Source: CAZVEV01 sp964625865 (lineage in GTDB: Bacteria; Planctomycetota; Phycisphaerae; SM23-33). From it: a stretch of 26,300 nt of DNA. The translations under genes and the position numbers were made by a program. Below the pieces are notes generated by a model that searched no databases, was not told the DNA's origin, and saw only the letters and a program-made list of their open reading frames with translations. Location of the stretch: the NCBI GenBank assembly GCA_964625865.1, contig CAZVEV010000055.1, forward strand, positions 1 through 26,300, read 5' to 3'. Below are positions 8,174 through 15,544 of this stretch, piece by piece. How positions within the stretch are numbered: the first letter of the stretch is position 1; each line of letters begins with the position of its first letter.

Positions 8174-8461
8174 ATGGAGCCTGAGTCTGGCTCTCTGAAG
8201 GAGAGGCCAAAGGGCCTGGAGTAAGGGACCGTTCATCTCTTGTGATGTACTGCTCAGTCGTATCGCTCACGGTGTGCGTGCACACCGGGTGTGACGGCGA
8301 GTGAGTTCGGAGTCGAGGTGCTCCGGCTGGCTCGGACTGAAAGGCATTACGTCGCCGTGTCCAGGGCTCGTGTCTTGGACACGTGGCGACCAATGGTTTG
8401 GCGGCATGGCGGGTTGGATGAGCCGAGGCCATGTTCCGCCGCAGAAACGGGAGACGGAGTC
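8174..8461 (+). other. Long structured 5' leader of the PEP-CTERM gene
   Basis: No coding gene is credible here. Several inverted repeats can be seen: GAGCC/GGCTC near 8177-8193; GGTGTG (8271-8276) with CACACC (8281-8286) around a CGTG loop; and a long hairpin at 8351-8390 in which GTCGCC+GTGTCCA pairs with TGGACAC+GGCGAC with a 2-base bulge. The length and density of hairpins suggest a cis-acting RNA, but it matches no riboswitch class I recognise. Confidence 0.35.
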
Positions 8462-9634
8462 ATGACAGGAAAGCGATGGATTGTCGGTGCAGCGGTTCTG
8501 GCGGCGTTCGTGTTGGGAAGCGAGTTCGCCGGTGCGATGGAGTTTGATACGGGTGGACCTCTGAGCGTGGGGGCAACCCTCCCGCAGCAGTTGGTCACCA
8601 TGCCCTCCGGTGGTACGGGGGGAGATACCCTGACATACGATGGCGTGCAGACCAGCAACCTCGGAACGTTCGACATCGTCATCAATGCCGGCCCGACCCT
8701 CGCGGCCAATCCGCCCGCAGTGGCCGCCTTCAACCGAGCCGCGGCACAGTGGGAAGCCTACATCTCCGATCCGATTACGGTCACCATAGCCGCTGACATG
8801 GCGGATTTGGGCAGTGGCGGTATCATCGGGCAGGCCTCCTCGGTCATTCTGGGGGCGAGTTACGATACGATTCGAGACGCGATGGTAGCCGATGCGGGCG
8901 ACGAGGCGGATGACGCCATCGTTGCGTCACTGCCCACCGCGGCCCAGTTCAGCGCCCTGATGCCCACAGGCGCGTCACTTGACGGCGATCTGACGGGCAC
9001 CAAAGCGAATCTCAAGGCCCTCGGCTTCGGCGGACTTGACACAACGTTCGGAGTTACAGACGCCACCATCACGTTCAATACGCAGTTCTCGTTCGATTAC
9101 GACAACAGTGACGGCGTCACGCCGGGAACGATGGACTTCGAAACGGTTGCCGCTCACGAGATCGGTCACGGGCTCGGGTTCGTCTCCATTGTCGACACCA
9201 TCGACTACTACGTGGACCAGGGGCTTCTGCCAAAAGATAATATCTCGCCGCGCACTCTAGACCTGTTCCGCTTCGACGACGACGGGGCCAATGACCCCAG
9301 TACGGCTGCGGAGTTCACGACGATGGCCCGTTCCCTGGTTCCCGGCAATGTGGAGATCACTGACCAGATCGACCCCTGGAGCACTTCAGGCGTCGAGATC
9401 TTGATGTCGACCGGTGTCACTCAGGGCGACGGAAGGCAGGCCAGCCACTGGAAGGACTCCCTGGGTCTGGGCCTCATGGACCCGACGCTTTCGCTCGGGG
9501 AGACCGTCCCGGTGCACATGAACGATCTGAGAGCGATGGACCTGATTGGCTATGAGATCGTCCCCGAGCCGGCGACACTGAGTGTGCTGGTGATGGGCGG
9601 CATGGCTCTCCTCCGGCGGCGCCGACAGGCGTAA
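8462..9634 (+). CDS. Secreted zinc-metalloprotease-like protein with PEP-CTERM sorting tail
   Basis: A 390-residue protein with an N-terminal signal peptide (KR, then a hydrophobic stretch at about 6-20, likely cleaved near Ala23-Ala25). The zinc-binding motif HEIGHGLGF is at 232-240, a metzincin-like HExxHxxGx layout, and a GLMDP stretch near 337-341 resembles a Met-turn. The C-terminus has VPEP (367-370), a short hydrophobic helix and an Arg-rich end, i.e. a PEP-CTERM sorting signal, so the protein is exported and processed or anchored by an exosortase not encoded in this window. NF038122-type metalloproteases have this architecture as far as I recall. The start is the ATG at 8462 because it follows GGGAGACGGAG and begins the signal peptide; the frame is open upstream to 8291 but lies in the leader. 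Substrate unknown. Confidence 0.9.
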   Translation: MTGKRWIVGAAVLAAFVLGSEFAGAMEFDTGGPLSVGATLPQQLVTMPSGGTGGDTLTYDGVQTSNLGTFDIVINAGPTLAANPPAVAAFNRAAAQWEAYISDPITVTIAADMADLGSGGIIGQASSVILGASYDTIRDAMVADAGDEADDAIVASLPTAAQFSALMPTGASLDGDLTGTKANLKALGFGGLDTTFGVTDATITFNTQFSFDYDNSDGVTPGTMDFETVAAHEIGHGLGFVSIVDTIDYYVDQGLLPKDNISPRTLDLFRFDDDGANDPSTAAEFTTMARSLVPGNVEITDQIDPWSTSGVEILMSTGVTQGDGRQASHWKDSLGLGLMDPTLSLGETVPVHMNDLRAMDLIGYEIVPEPATLSVLVMGGMALLRRRRQA

Positions 9635-9660
9635 GTGGACGCAACTGCTGAATCGAATGA

Positions 9661-9698
9661 AAGGGCGGCCCCGCGTGCGGGGTCGCCCTTGTTTGTTT
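9661..9698 (+). terminator. Rho-independent terminator after the PEP-CTERM gene
   Basis: A 13-bp stem (9661-9673 with 9678-9690, one G-U pair), loop CGTG, followed by the T-rich GTTTGTTT. It lies 27 bases after the stop and separates this gene from the convergent gpmI. Confidence 0.88.
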
Positions 9699-9719
9699 GC
9701 GGTTGGTCGAGGGACCCGG

Positions 9720-11399
9720 TCAGACCGCCCGGTCGGCGGCGATCAGGCTGGTGGCGGTCATTTCAGGGGGGGCGGGGATGTTGAGCATCTGGAGGATCGT
9801 CACTGCCACGTCGCTGAGCTTGCCTCGTGAGACCAGGTCGTATCGCTCCGAGTCGTTGGCGGCGAGAATGAACTCCACGGGGTTGACCGAATGGGCCGTC
9901 TGGGTCTCGCCGGTAGTGGCGTCGGCCATCTCTTCGGCGTTGCCGTGGTCCGCCGTCACCAGCGCCGCCCCGCCGCGGGCCAGGACCGCGTCGACGACCT
10001 TGCCCACGCACTCGTCGACGGTTTCGATGGCCTTGACCGCCGCGGCGACCACGCCGGTGTGGCCCACCATGTCGCCGTTGGCGTAGTTCAGGACGATCAC
10101 GTCGTACTCGTCGCTGGTCGGGTCGGCCGGCGCGTCCAGCGGGGCGCCGAGTTCCAGGTGGGCCTCGGACCGGGCTTCCGCGGCGTCGCGGGCGGCGTCG
10201 CGCCCGTCGTTGATGGCCGTCAGCACCAGTTCGGTCACTTCGTAGGCGCTCATTTCGGGCTTCTGGTCTTCGGGTATCGTGATGCTGTCGACCATGATGC
10301 GGTCTTCGCCGGCCATGGGCTCCAGGAGCTTGCCGTTAAAGAAGCTCGTCACGTGCTTGTACTTCTGGGCTTCGGCGATCCGAAGTTGCGTCAGCCCCGC
10401 GGCGCCGAGCACTTCGCCCAGCAGGGCGGTCATGTTCATCGGCGGAACCAGCGCGAACGGGAACTCGTCGTAGTACCGCGTCAGCCCGAGATACGTGATC
10501 TCCAGCGAACCGTCTCGCTCGAACTCGCTGAAGTCCGGATCAGCGAACGCGTGCGTCAACTGGATGGCCCGGTCCTGGCGGTAGTTGACGTGGAGCACGA
10601 CGTCGCCGGATTCGATCAGTCCGGTCGGCCGGCCCGTCTCATCGGTGATCAGCGTCGGGCGGATGAACTCGTCGGTTTCGACGATGGCGTCGTCGTCATC
10701 ACCGTTGTGCAGGATGGCGTCGGCCCGCGCGTAGGCCGCCCGGATCGCCTCGGCTGCCGACGCGGCGGTCAGGCCCTCGCCGCGGACCAGCGCCCGGTAC
10801 GCCTTCTCCGTGCGGTCCCAGTTCAGCGCCCGGTCCATCGACCAGTATCGCCCCATCACCGACGCCACGCGCCCGGTCCCGCAGGCGGCCATGTGCTGCT
10901 CGAGCTGCTCGAGGTAGGTCAGCGCACTGCGCGGCGGGGTGTCGCGCCCGTCGCCGAAGAAGTGCACGCACACGTCGGTCAGGCCCTGGGAGGCAAGGAA
11001 GTCCAGGAAGGCGAACAGGTGCTCCTGGGTCGCGTGGACGCCCTGGTCCTGCACGAGCGTCATCAGGTGGAACGTCCCCCCGGTCTGCTTACAGTGTTCG
11101 ACGGCTTCGGTCAGACGCGGCAGCGTGAACAGCTCGCCGGACGCGATCAGGCGGTCGATGCGGACGATCTCCTGGTCGACGATCCTGCCGGCGCCCATGT
11201 TGAGATGGCCCACCTCGGACGAGCCCTGCGAACCGGCGCGCACGCCCACCGGCTGGCCGGAGGCGTCCAGGATGCACGTGGGATGTGCAGCCATCAGCCG
11301 CTCGGTATTCGGCGTCCGGGCGGCTCGAACCGCATTGCCAGACCCTTCAGGCCCGATGCCCCACCCGTCGCGAACGATCAAGATTATCGGCTTATGCAT
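9720..11399 (-). CDS. gpmI: 2,3-bisphosphoglycerate-independent phosphoglycerate mutase
   Basis: A 559-residue, Mn-dependent cytoplasmic mutase interconverting 3- and 2-phosphoglycerate. The N-terminus IILIVRDGWGIG carries the first metal Asp (11). The phosphoserine motif GSSEVGHLNMGAGR places the catalytic Ser at 61. VHFFGDGRDTPP, the HVNYRQDRA segment, NYANGDMVGHTG and TADHGNAEEM supply the remaining substrate and metal ligands. It is about 45 residues longer than the usual ~510, with extra sequence including an acidic loop (NGDDDDAIVETDE). The ATG is preceded by AGGTGAAG. It lies 98 bases downstream of glyS on the same strand, with an octamer inverted repeat in the gap. Together with the two PFKs upstream, it makes this a glycolysis-rich neighbourhood. 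Confidence 0.96.
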   Translation of the reverse strand: MHKPIILIVRDGWGIGPEGSGNAVRAARTPNTERLMAAHPTCILDASGQPVGVRAGSQGSSEVGHLNMGAGRIVDQEIVRIDRLIASGELFTLPRLTEAVEHCKQTGGTFHLMTLVQDQGVHATQEHLFAFLDFLASQGLTDVCVHFFGDGRDTPPRSALTYLEQLEQHMAACGTGRVASVMGRYWSMDRALNWDRTEKAYRALVRGEGLTAASAAEAIRAAYARADAILHNGDDDDAIVETDEFIRPTLITDETGRPTGLIESGDVVLHVNYRQDRAIQLTHAFADPDFSEFERDGSLEITYLGLTRYYDEFPFALVPPMNMTALLGEVLGAAGLTQLRIAEAQKYKHVTSFFNGKLLEPMAGEDRIMVDSITIPEDQKPEMSAYEVTELVLTAINDGRDAARDAAEARSEAHLELGAPLDAPADPTSDEYDVIVLNYANGDMVGHTGVVAAAVKAIETVDECVGKVVDAVLARGGAALVTADHGNAEEMADATTGETQTAHSVNPVEFILAANDSERYDLVSRGKLSDVAVTILQMLNIPAPPEMTATSLIAADRAV

Positions 11400-11412
11400 G
11401 TCTTCACCTTGG

Positions 11413-11501
11413 TTGACTGGTTAACTGGTTGATTGGTTGCACGCCCTACGCACCTGCCTCGCGCCGTTCCCAATTAACCAGTCAACGAGTCAACCAGTTA
11501 A
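11413..11501. repeat. Octamer-repeat inverted pair between glyS and gpmI
   Basis: The left arm is three tandem octamers of the form TTNANTGG (11413-11436: TTGACTGG, TTAACTGG, TTGATTGG). The right arm is four octamers of the reverse complement (11470-11501: CCAATTAA, CCAGTCAA, CGAGTCAA, CCAGTTAA). The arms can pair in several registers around a 33-base loop that contains the shared motif GTTGCACGCCCTACG (11436-11450). The glyS stop codon (11498-11500) lies inside the last octamer. It may act as a terminator or attenuator between the two minus-strand genes, or be a mobile repeat. Confidence 0.8.
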
Positions 11502-13096
11502 CCAACTCGTGCCTGTACGTACGCCACGACCTGGTCGATGGCGATGCGCTCCTGGGCGAGCGAGTCGCGGTCGCGGACGGTGACGGTCTGGTCTTCGAGC
11601 GTTTGGCCGTCGACGGTGAGGCAGTAGGGCGTGCCCGCTTCGTCCTGGCGGCGGTAGCGGCGCCCGACGGCGCCCTTCTCGTCGTAGAAGCTCGCAAGCC
11701 CGGCCGCTTTCAGGTCGTCGTGGATCTTGTGGGCGATCTGGGGCATGCCGTCCTTCTTGACCAGCGGCAAGACGGCGGCCTTGATCGGCGCCAGGCGCGG
11801 GTGCAGCTTCATCACCACGCGCGTCTGCATGACGCCCTTGTCGTCGGGGGCCTCGTCTTCGGAGTAGGCCTCACACAGGAACGCCAGCGTCGCGCGGTCC
11901 ACGCCGCCGGACGGCTCGATGACGAACGGGACAAACCGGTAGGGCAGGCCCTGCTTGGCTTCCTTCGCCGCCGCCTTGGCCGCCTTCTTGTCGCCGTCGA
12001 ACTTGTCGGCTGCGAAGGTGTCCTTGTCGGCCTCCCACGCGTCGTCGTCGAAGTACGTCATGTCGCGCCCGGCGAACTTCTGGTGCTGCGACAGGTCGTA
12101 GTCCGTCCGATTGGCGATGCCTTCAAGCTCGCTGACGCCGAACGGGAACTCGTATTCGACGTCCGCGCAGCCGCGGGCGTAGTGGGCCAACTCGTCCGGG
12201 TCGTGGTCGCGCAGGTGCAGCTTCTCGGACTTGAGCCCGTGGTCGACGTACCACTGGAATCGCGCGTCGCGCCAGTGGACGTACCACTTCTCGGCCTCGT
12301 CGGGATGGCAGAAGAACTCGATTTCCATCTGCTCGAACTCGCGGCTGCGGAAGGTGTAGTTCCGCGGGTTGATCTCGTTTCGGAAGCTCTTGCCCACCTG
12401 CGCGATCCCGAAGGGCAGCTTGATCCGGCTGGTGTCGAGCACGTTGCGGTAGTTGGCGAAGATGCCCTGGGCCGTCTCGGGGCGAAGGTACGCCACGGAC
12501 GAGGAGTCCTGCAGCGCCCCGACGTAGGTCTGGAACATCAGGTTGAACTCGCGCGGCTCGGTCAGGGCCCCGCCGCACTTGGGGCAGGCGCCGTCGCCGT
12601 CGTCCATCTTGTCGAGGAACGTCACGCTGCGGGCCAGGTCGTCGCCGGCGCCTTCGATGCGTCGGCGCGTCTTGCTGTTGGCCGACGCCAGGGCGGCGGC
12701 GATTGCCTCCTTGTCGTCGTCGGCTTCGACGGCCGTCGCCAGCAGGACGTTGTCGCCCTTGGCCAGCGACACCATCGCCACCTTGTCCGTGCGGAAGCGG
12801 GCCTTGCACTCCTTGCAGTCGACCATGGGATCCGAGAACCCGCCCACGTGTCCGGAGGCCTCCCAGACCTTCGGGTTCATGATGATCGAGCAGTCCAGCC
12901 CGACGATGTTATCGTTCTTGCGGACGACGTCTTCCCACCAGGCGGCCTTGACGTTGCGCTTCAGCTCAACGCCCAGGGGCCCGTAGTCCCAGAATCCGCC
13001 GATCCCGCCGTAGATCTCCGACGACTGGAAAATAAACCCGCGCCGCTTGCACAGCGCGACAAGTTTGTCCATCAATTCGTTGCTGCTCTCGGCCAT
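11498..13096 (-). CDS. glyS: Glycyl-tRNA synthetase, single-chain alpha2 type
   Basis: A 532-residue class II synthetase that charges tRNA-Gly. The N-terminus LMDKLVALCKRRGFIFQSSEIYGG, GGFWDYGPLGVELKRN and AAWW matches the homodimeric (eukaryote/Firmicutes-like) GlyRS, not the alpha2beta2 GlyQ/GlyS form. Two Cys pairs (94/97 and 171/174) frame an insertion and probably bind zinc. Class II motif 2 is GKSFRNEI (235-242), preceded by YLRPETAQGIF; an anticodon-binding domain ends the protein. The start is taken at ATG 13096, where homologues begin; a TTG at 13123 has GGAGG only 2 bases away and would add 9 residues. A promoter and a GC hairpin overlapping that GGAGG lie upstream. A tRNA-Gly gene is also in the window (24622). 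The stop codon falls in an octamer repeat. Confidence 0.95.
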   Translation of the reverse strand: MAESSNELMDKLVALCKRRGFIFQSSEIYGGIGGFWDYGPLGVELKRNVKAAWWEDVVRKNDNIVGLDCSIIMNPKVWEASGHVGGFSDPMVDCKECKARFRTDKVAMVSLAKGDNVLLATAVEADDDKEAIAAALASANSKTRRRIEGAGDDLARSVTFLDKMDDGDGACPKCGGALTEPREFNLMFQTYVGALQDSSSVAYLRPETAQGIFANYRNVLDTSRIKLPFGIAQVGKSFRNEINPRNYTFRSREFEQMEIEFFCHPDEAEKWYVHWRDARFQWYVDHGLKSEKLHLRDHDPDELAHYARGCADVEYEFPFGVSELEGIANRTDYDLSQHQKFAGRDMTYFDDDAWEADKDTFAADKFDGDKKAAKAAAKEAKQGLPYRFVPFVIEPSGGVDRATLAFLCEAYSEDEAPDDKGVMQTRVVMKLHPRLAPIKAAVLPLVKKDGMPQIAHKIHDDLKAAGLASFYDEKGAVGRRYRRQDEAGTPYCLTVDGQTLEDQTVTVRDRDSLAQERIAIDQVVAYVQARVG

Positions 13097-13159
13097 CGCC
13101 TTGCCCTTTCCGGGACCGTCCAATTCCTCCCCGCCTGCCGGCGGGGCACGAAACCGAGC

Positions 13160-13187
13160 ATCATAGCATGAGATCGCGAAAAATCAA
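13160..13187 (-). promoter_or_regulatory. Promoter of glyS
   Basis: Read on the minus strand: TTGATT (13187-13182), a 16-base spacer and TATGAT (13165-13160). The transcript leader then contains a CCCCGCC/GGCGGGG hairpin (about 13129-13146) next to GGAGG, which could influence translation of glyS. Confidence 0.6.
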
Positions 13188-13209
13188 GACCCCTGAAACT
13201 GGCATGGTT

Positions 13210-13313
13210 TAGCGGCGGAGCTTGCTCCGCGTGTCTCCGTTCGACTGACACAGGGCGTTCGTTGCTCTTCGGCGTCGCAAGCGACGCCGCACGCGGGGCA
13301 AGCCCCGCCGCTA
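13210..13313. repeat. 104-bp nested palindromic element (MITE-like)
   Basis: Terminal 24-bp inverted arms (13210-13233 and 13290-13313) match with two compensating differences (GCGGAGCTTGCTCCGC in one, GCGGGGCTTGCCCCGC in the other). Each arm is itself a hairpin, and a third hairpin, GGCGTCGC-AA-GCGACGCC, lies inside (about 13271-13288). It occupies the space between the divergent glyS and aminotransferase promoters and encodes nothing. Confidence 0.8.
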
Positions 13314-13383
13314 GACGTGAAGAGAACGGCAACGTTGTCCGCCGCCAAAGGTGGAATGAACGACAATCTTTCGGTTTCCGGGG

Positions 13384-13413
13384 TTGACGGGTCGAGGGAC
13401 CTTCGCGTATACT
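13384..13413 (+). promoter_or_regulatory. Promoter of the aminotransferase (and probably serA) operon
   Basis: TTGACG (13384-13389), an 18-base spacer and TATACT (13408-13413). The predicted start near 13420 leaves a leader of about 143 bases before the ATG at 13563. Confidence 0.65.
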
Positions 13414-13562
13414 CATGCGTGACCGGTGAGCGGGTCGCGGCAATCACGTGCGGCCCATCGCCCTGGATTAATAATTCGCGACGGGAGGCATCCGCGGGAA
13501 GGGCCTGCGGCGCTGCCAGCTTGTACCCGGCCGCTTCCTTGTTTCCACGGGAGACACGACGC

Positions 13563-14696
13563 ATGATCAAGAAACGACTTTTCACCCCCGGTCCGACGAA
13601 CGTACCGCCGGAAGTCCTGACCGAGATGGCCAAGCCCATCTTCCACCACCGCACCGAGCAGTTCCGCTCGATGTTCGCCGAGGTCAACACCGGTCTCAAG
13701 GAGATCATCAAGACCACCCAGGACGTGATCACCATCGGCGGGTCCGGCACGGCGGGCATGGAGGCGGCCATCGCCTGCGCCGTGCCGCGCGACAAGAAGG
13801 TCCTGGTCGCCAACGGCGGGAAGTTCGGCGAGCGATGGGCCAAGGTCGCCCGCGTGTACGGGCTGGACGTTGACGAAGTGGTCCTCGAGTGGGGCACGGC
13901 GCTCCAGCCGGCACTGGTCGAAGAGAAACTCGCCACCGGCGAGTATGGCGCCGTAATTGCCACCTACAGCGAGACCTCGACGGCCACCGCGTGCGACCTG
14001 CAGGCGATCGCCAAGGTCGTCGCCCCCACCGACGCGATCCTTCTGGCCGACTGCATCACGGCCGTCGGGGCCTTGCCGCTGAAGATGGACGAGTGGCAGG
14101 TTGACGTGGTGGGGGGGGGCAGCCAGAAGGCGTTCATGCTCCCGCCGGGCCTGGCGACGGTGGCCCTGAGCGACAAGGCCTGGGCCAACGTCGACACGAT
14201 CGACGCGCCGACGTTCTATCTGGACCTGAAGGCCTACCGCAAGTCGGTGGCCAAGAACGACACGCCGTACACGGGGGCCGTCAGCCTGATCCGCGGGCTG
14301 AAGGTCGCCGTCGACACGATCAACGCGATCGGCATCGAGACGGTCTGGGCGCGCACGGCGATCCTGGCCAAGGCGATGCGTACGGCCGCCGAGGCGCTCG
14401 GCATGACGGTGTTCTCGCAGCAGCCGAGCGATTCGGTGACCGGCATCCTGTTCCCCGAAGGCGTGGGCGACGAGTTCCGCAAGGCGCTCCAGACCAAGTA
14501 CGGCGCCTCGGTAGCCGGCGGGCAGAATGAACTGAAGGGCAAGCTGATGCGGATCAACCACATGGGCTACGTCGACCCGCTGGAGACCATCGGCCTGGTC
14601 GCCGCCATCGAATACACCCTCGCCGACTGCGGCGCGGACGTGGAAATCGGCAAAGGCGTAACCGCCGCCGCGCAAGTCCTGAAGGACTGGGCGTAA
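13563..14696 (+). CDS. Class V PLP aminotransferase (Ser/Ala-glyoxylate type; possible phosphoserine aminotransferase)
   Basis: A 377-residue fold-type I, PLP-dependent enzyme. It begins KKRLFTPGPTNVPPEVL, characteristic of the alanine-glyoxylate / serine-pyruvate aminotransferase group. GSGTAGMEAA binds the cofactor phosphate, ADCITAVG carries the pyridine-nitrogen Asp, and GGGSQKAFMLPPGLA contains the Schiff-base Lys189. Its neighbour serA makes phosphohydroxypyruvate, so this enzyme may supply the phosphoserine transamination step, as proposed for class V aminotransferases next to serA in other lineages; this is inference from context. The ATG follows a weak GGGAGA site, and the frame is open upstream through the promoter. 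A GxxExxY gene now separates it from serA. Confidence 0.92.
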   Translation: MIKKRLFTPGPTNVPPEVLTEMAKPIFHHRTEQFRSMFAEVNTGLKEIIKTTQDVITIGGSGTAGMEAAIACAVPRDKKVLVANGGKFGERWAKVARVYGLDVDEVVLEWGTALQPALVEEKLATGEYGAVIATYSETSTATACDLQAIAKVVAPTDAILLADCITAVGALPLKMDEWQVDVVGGGSQKAFMLPPGLATVALSDKAWANVDTIDAPTFYLDLKAYRKSVAKNDTPYTGAVSLIRGLKVAVDTINAIGIETVWARTAILAKAMRTAAEALGMTVFSQQPSDSVTGILFPEGVGDEFRKALQTKYGASVAGGQNELKGKLMRINHMGYVDPLETIGLVAAIEYTLADCGADVEIGKGVTAAAQVLKDWA

Positions 14697-14715
14697 CAAC
14701 GGAAGAAACAGACCT

Positions 14716-14744
14716 AGCCGCAGATTTCGCAGATTCGCAGATTA
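14716..14744. repeat. Left inverted repeat of the GxxExxY cassette
   Basis: It begins AGCCGCAGATTTCGCAGATT and ends CAGATTA. The first 20 bases recur exactly, inverted, at the right end (15208-15237). Confidence 0.85.
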
Positions 14745-14801
14745 GTGTTGGCAAGCGACTGCACGACTGCGGCGCGTTGATGATGTGAAGAGCTCGTGAC
14801 G

Positions 14802-15194
14802 ATGGCCGCTGACCAGAGAGATCCGCAGACGTATGCGATTATCGGTGCTGCGATGGAGGTGCATCGCGAACTGGGATCGGGATTCCTCGAAGCAGTATAT
14901 GCCGAAGCACTTGCGATTGAGTTTGAACTGTGCGGTATACCGTTTAGCCGAGAAGTTGGCATGAAGGTCACCTACAAGGGCCGAGACCTCGACGCGAGTT
15001 ACCGGGCAGACTTCGTGTGCTTTGACGGCGAGGTCGTCATTGAGATCAAGGCGATTAAGGCCCTGTCGAAAGCGGATGAGGCCCAGACGATAAACTACTT
15101 GAAAGGCATGGGAATAGGCAAAGGCCTACTCCTGAACTTCGGCGAGCAATCGCTGATACACAAGCGGTTCATTCGAACTGCACCCAACGCGTGA
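14802..15194 (+). CDS. GxxExxY family protein (nuclease-like fold), repeat-bounded cassette gene
   Basis: A 130-residue protein with the family signature GSGFLEAVY (G-x-x-E-x-x-Y) and the opening YAIIGAAMEVHRELG. The core ADFVCFDGEVVIEIKAI has the D...ExK spacing of PD-(D/E)XK nucleases, so a nuclease-like activity is plausible but unproven. LNFG near the C-terminus is typical of the family. Start: ATG 14802; a GTG two codons earlier (14796) is possible. Its codon choice looks less GC-biased than its neighbours (more A/T in third positions). The gene lies between inverted repeats (14716-14744 and 15208-15237), inside what looks like an aminotransferase-serA operon, which suggests it arrived as a unit. 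Biological role unknown. Confidence 0.9.
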   Translation: MAADQRDPQTYAIIGAAMEVHRELGSGFLEAVYAEALAIEFELCGIPFSREVGMKVTYKGRDLDASYRADFVCFDGEVVIEIKAIKALSKADEAQTINYLKGMGIGKGLLLNFGEQSLIHKRFIRTAPNA

Positions 15195-15207
15195 GCAACA
15201 CACAAGA

Positions 15208-15237
15208 TAATCTGTGCAATCTGCGAAATCTGCGGCT
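15208..15237. repeat. Right inverted repeat of the GxxExxY cassette
   Basis: The reverse complement begins AGCCGCAGATTTCGCAGATT, identical to the left repeat for 20 bases, then diverges by a small indel before a shared CAGATTA. It ends 58 bases before the serA ATG. No target-site duplication is obvious outside the pair. Confidence 0.85.
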
Positions 15238-15294
15238 GAGTCCGTTTCCGGCCGTTCTTCGCATGTACGGTTGCCGGAATATGGAGATGAGATG

Positions 15295-15510
15295 ATGAAA
15301 ATATTGATTGCAGACAAGTTGAGTAAGGTTGGCATTGACTGGTTGGAGAGCCAGGAAGACGTTGAGGTCACGAATAAGCCGGGGCTTTCGCCTGCTGAGC
15401 TGGCCGAGATCGTTGGCGAGTTCGACGGGATGATCGTGCGGTCGGGGGCGAAGGTGACCGCCGAGGTGTTGGCCGAGCCGGGCAACAGATCGGAAGAGCC
15501 ACACGTCTGA
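15295..15510 (+). CDS. serA: D-3-phosphoglycerate dehydrogenase, N-terminal part (broken by assembly artefact)
   Basis: It begins MKILIADKLSKVGIDWL and reads through DGMIVRSGAKVTAEVLAEPGN, the usual N-terminal substrate-domain start of SerA. Genuine sequence ends at about 15486; the apparent last residues and the stop at 15508-15510 are translated Illumina adapter. The ATG at 15295 is 8 bases after GGAG (15283-15286); an in-frame ATG at 15292 is the alternative. By comparison with the family, only about 10-12 residues (the GRAGVGVDN approach) should be missing before the other part resumes near 15657. The biological gene is therefore almost certainly one intact serA of about 530 codons. Confidence 0.85.
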   Translation: MKILIADKLSKVGIDWLESQEDVEVTNKPGLSPAELAEIVGEFDGMIVRSGAKVTAEVLAEPGNRSEEPHV

Positions 15511-15534
15511 ACTCCAGTCACACTTGAATCGCGG
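15487..15534 (+). other. Illumina TruSeq adapter plus index retained in the assembly
   Basis: AGATCGGAAGAGC, one extra C, then ACACGTCTGAACTCCAGTCAC (adapter), the hexamer ACTTGA (15522-15527, TruSeq index 8) and ATC, the start of the following adapter constant region with errors. It is synthetic, not genomic. Confidence 0.97.
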
Positions 15535-15544
15535 NNNNNNNNNN
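15535..15544. other. Assembly gap (10 N)
   Basis: Ten undetermined bases immediately after the adapter; a scaffold join of uncertain true length. Confidence 0.99.

Noticed and set aside
8291..8461. N-terminal extension of the PEP-CTERM protein
   Set aside because: It would place about 57 unrelated residues before a clear signal peptide; the ATG at 8462 has a good ribosome-binding site.
13124..13146. T-box or other aminoacyl-tRNA-sensing leader before glyS
   Set aside because: The leader is short, with a single GC hairpin; no T-box sequence or specifier loop is visible.
9891..13171. Long plus-strand frames (513 and 580 codons) opposite gpmI and glyS
   Set aside because: Both are shadows of clear minus-strand genes with full catalytic motifs; the frames themselves show no recognisable domain.
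15487..15510. Natural truncation or frameshift making serA a pseudogene
   Set aside because: The terminating residues are translated Illumina adapter; sequence on both sides is a normal, in-family SerA.
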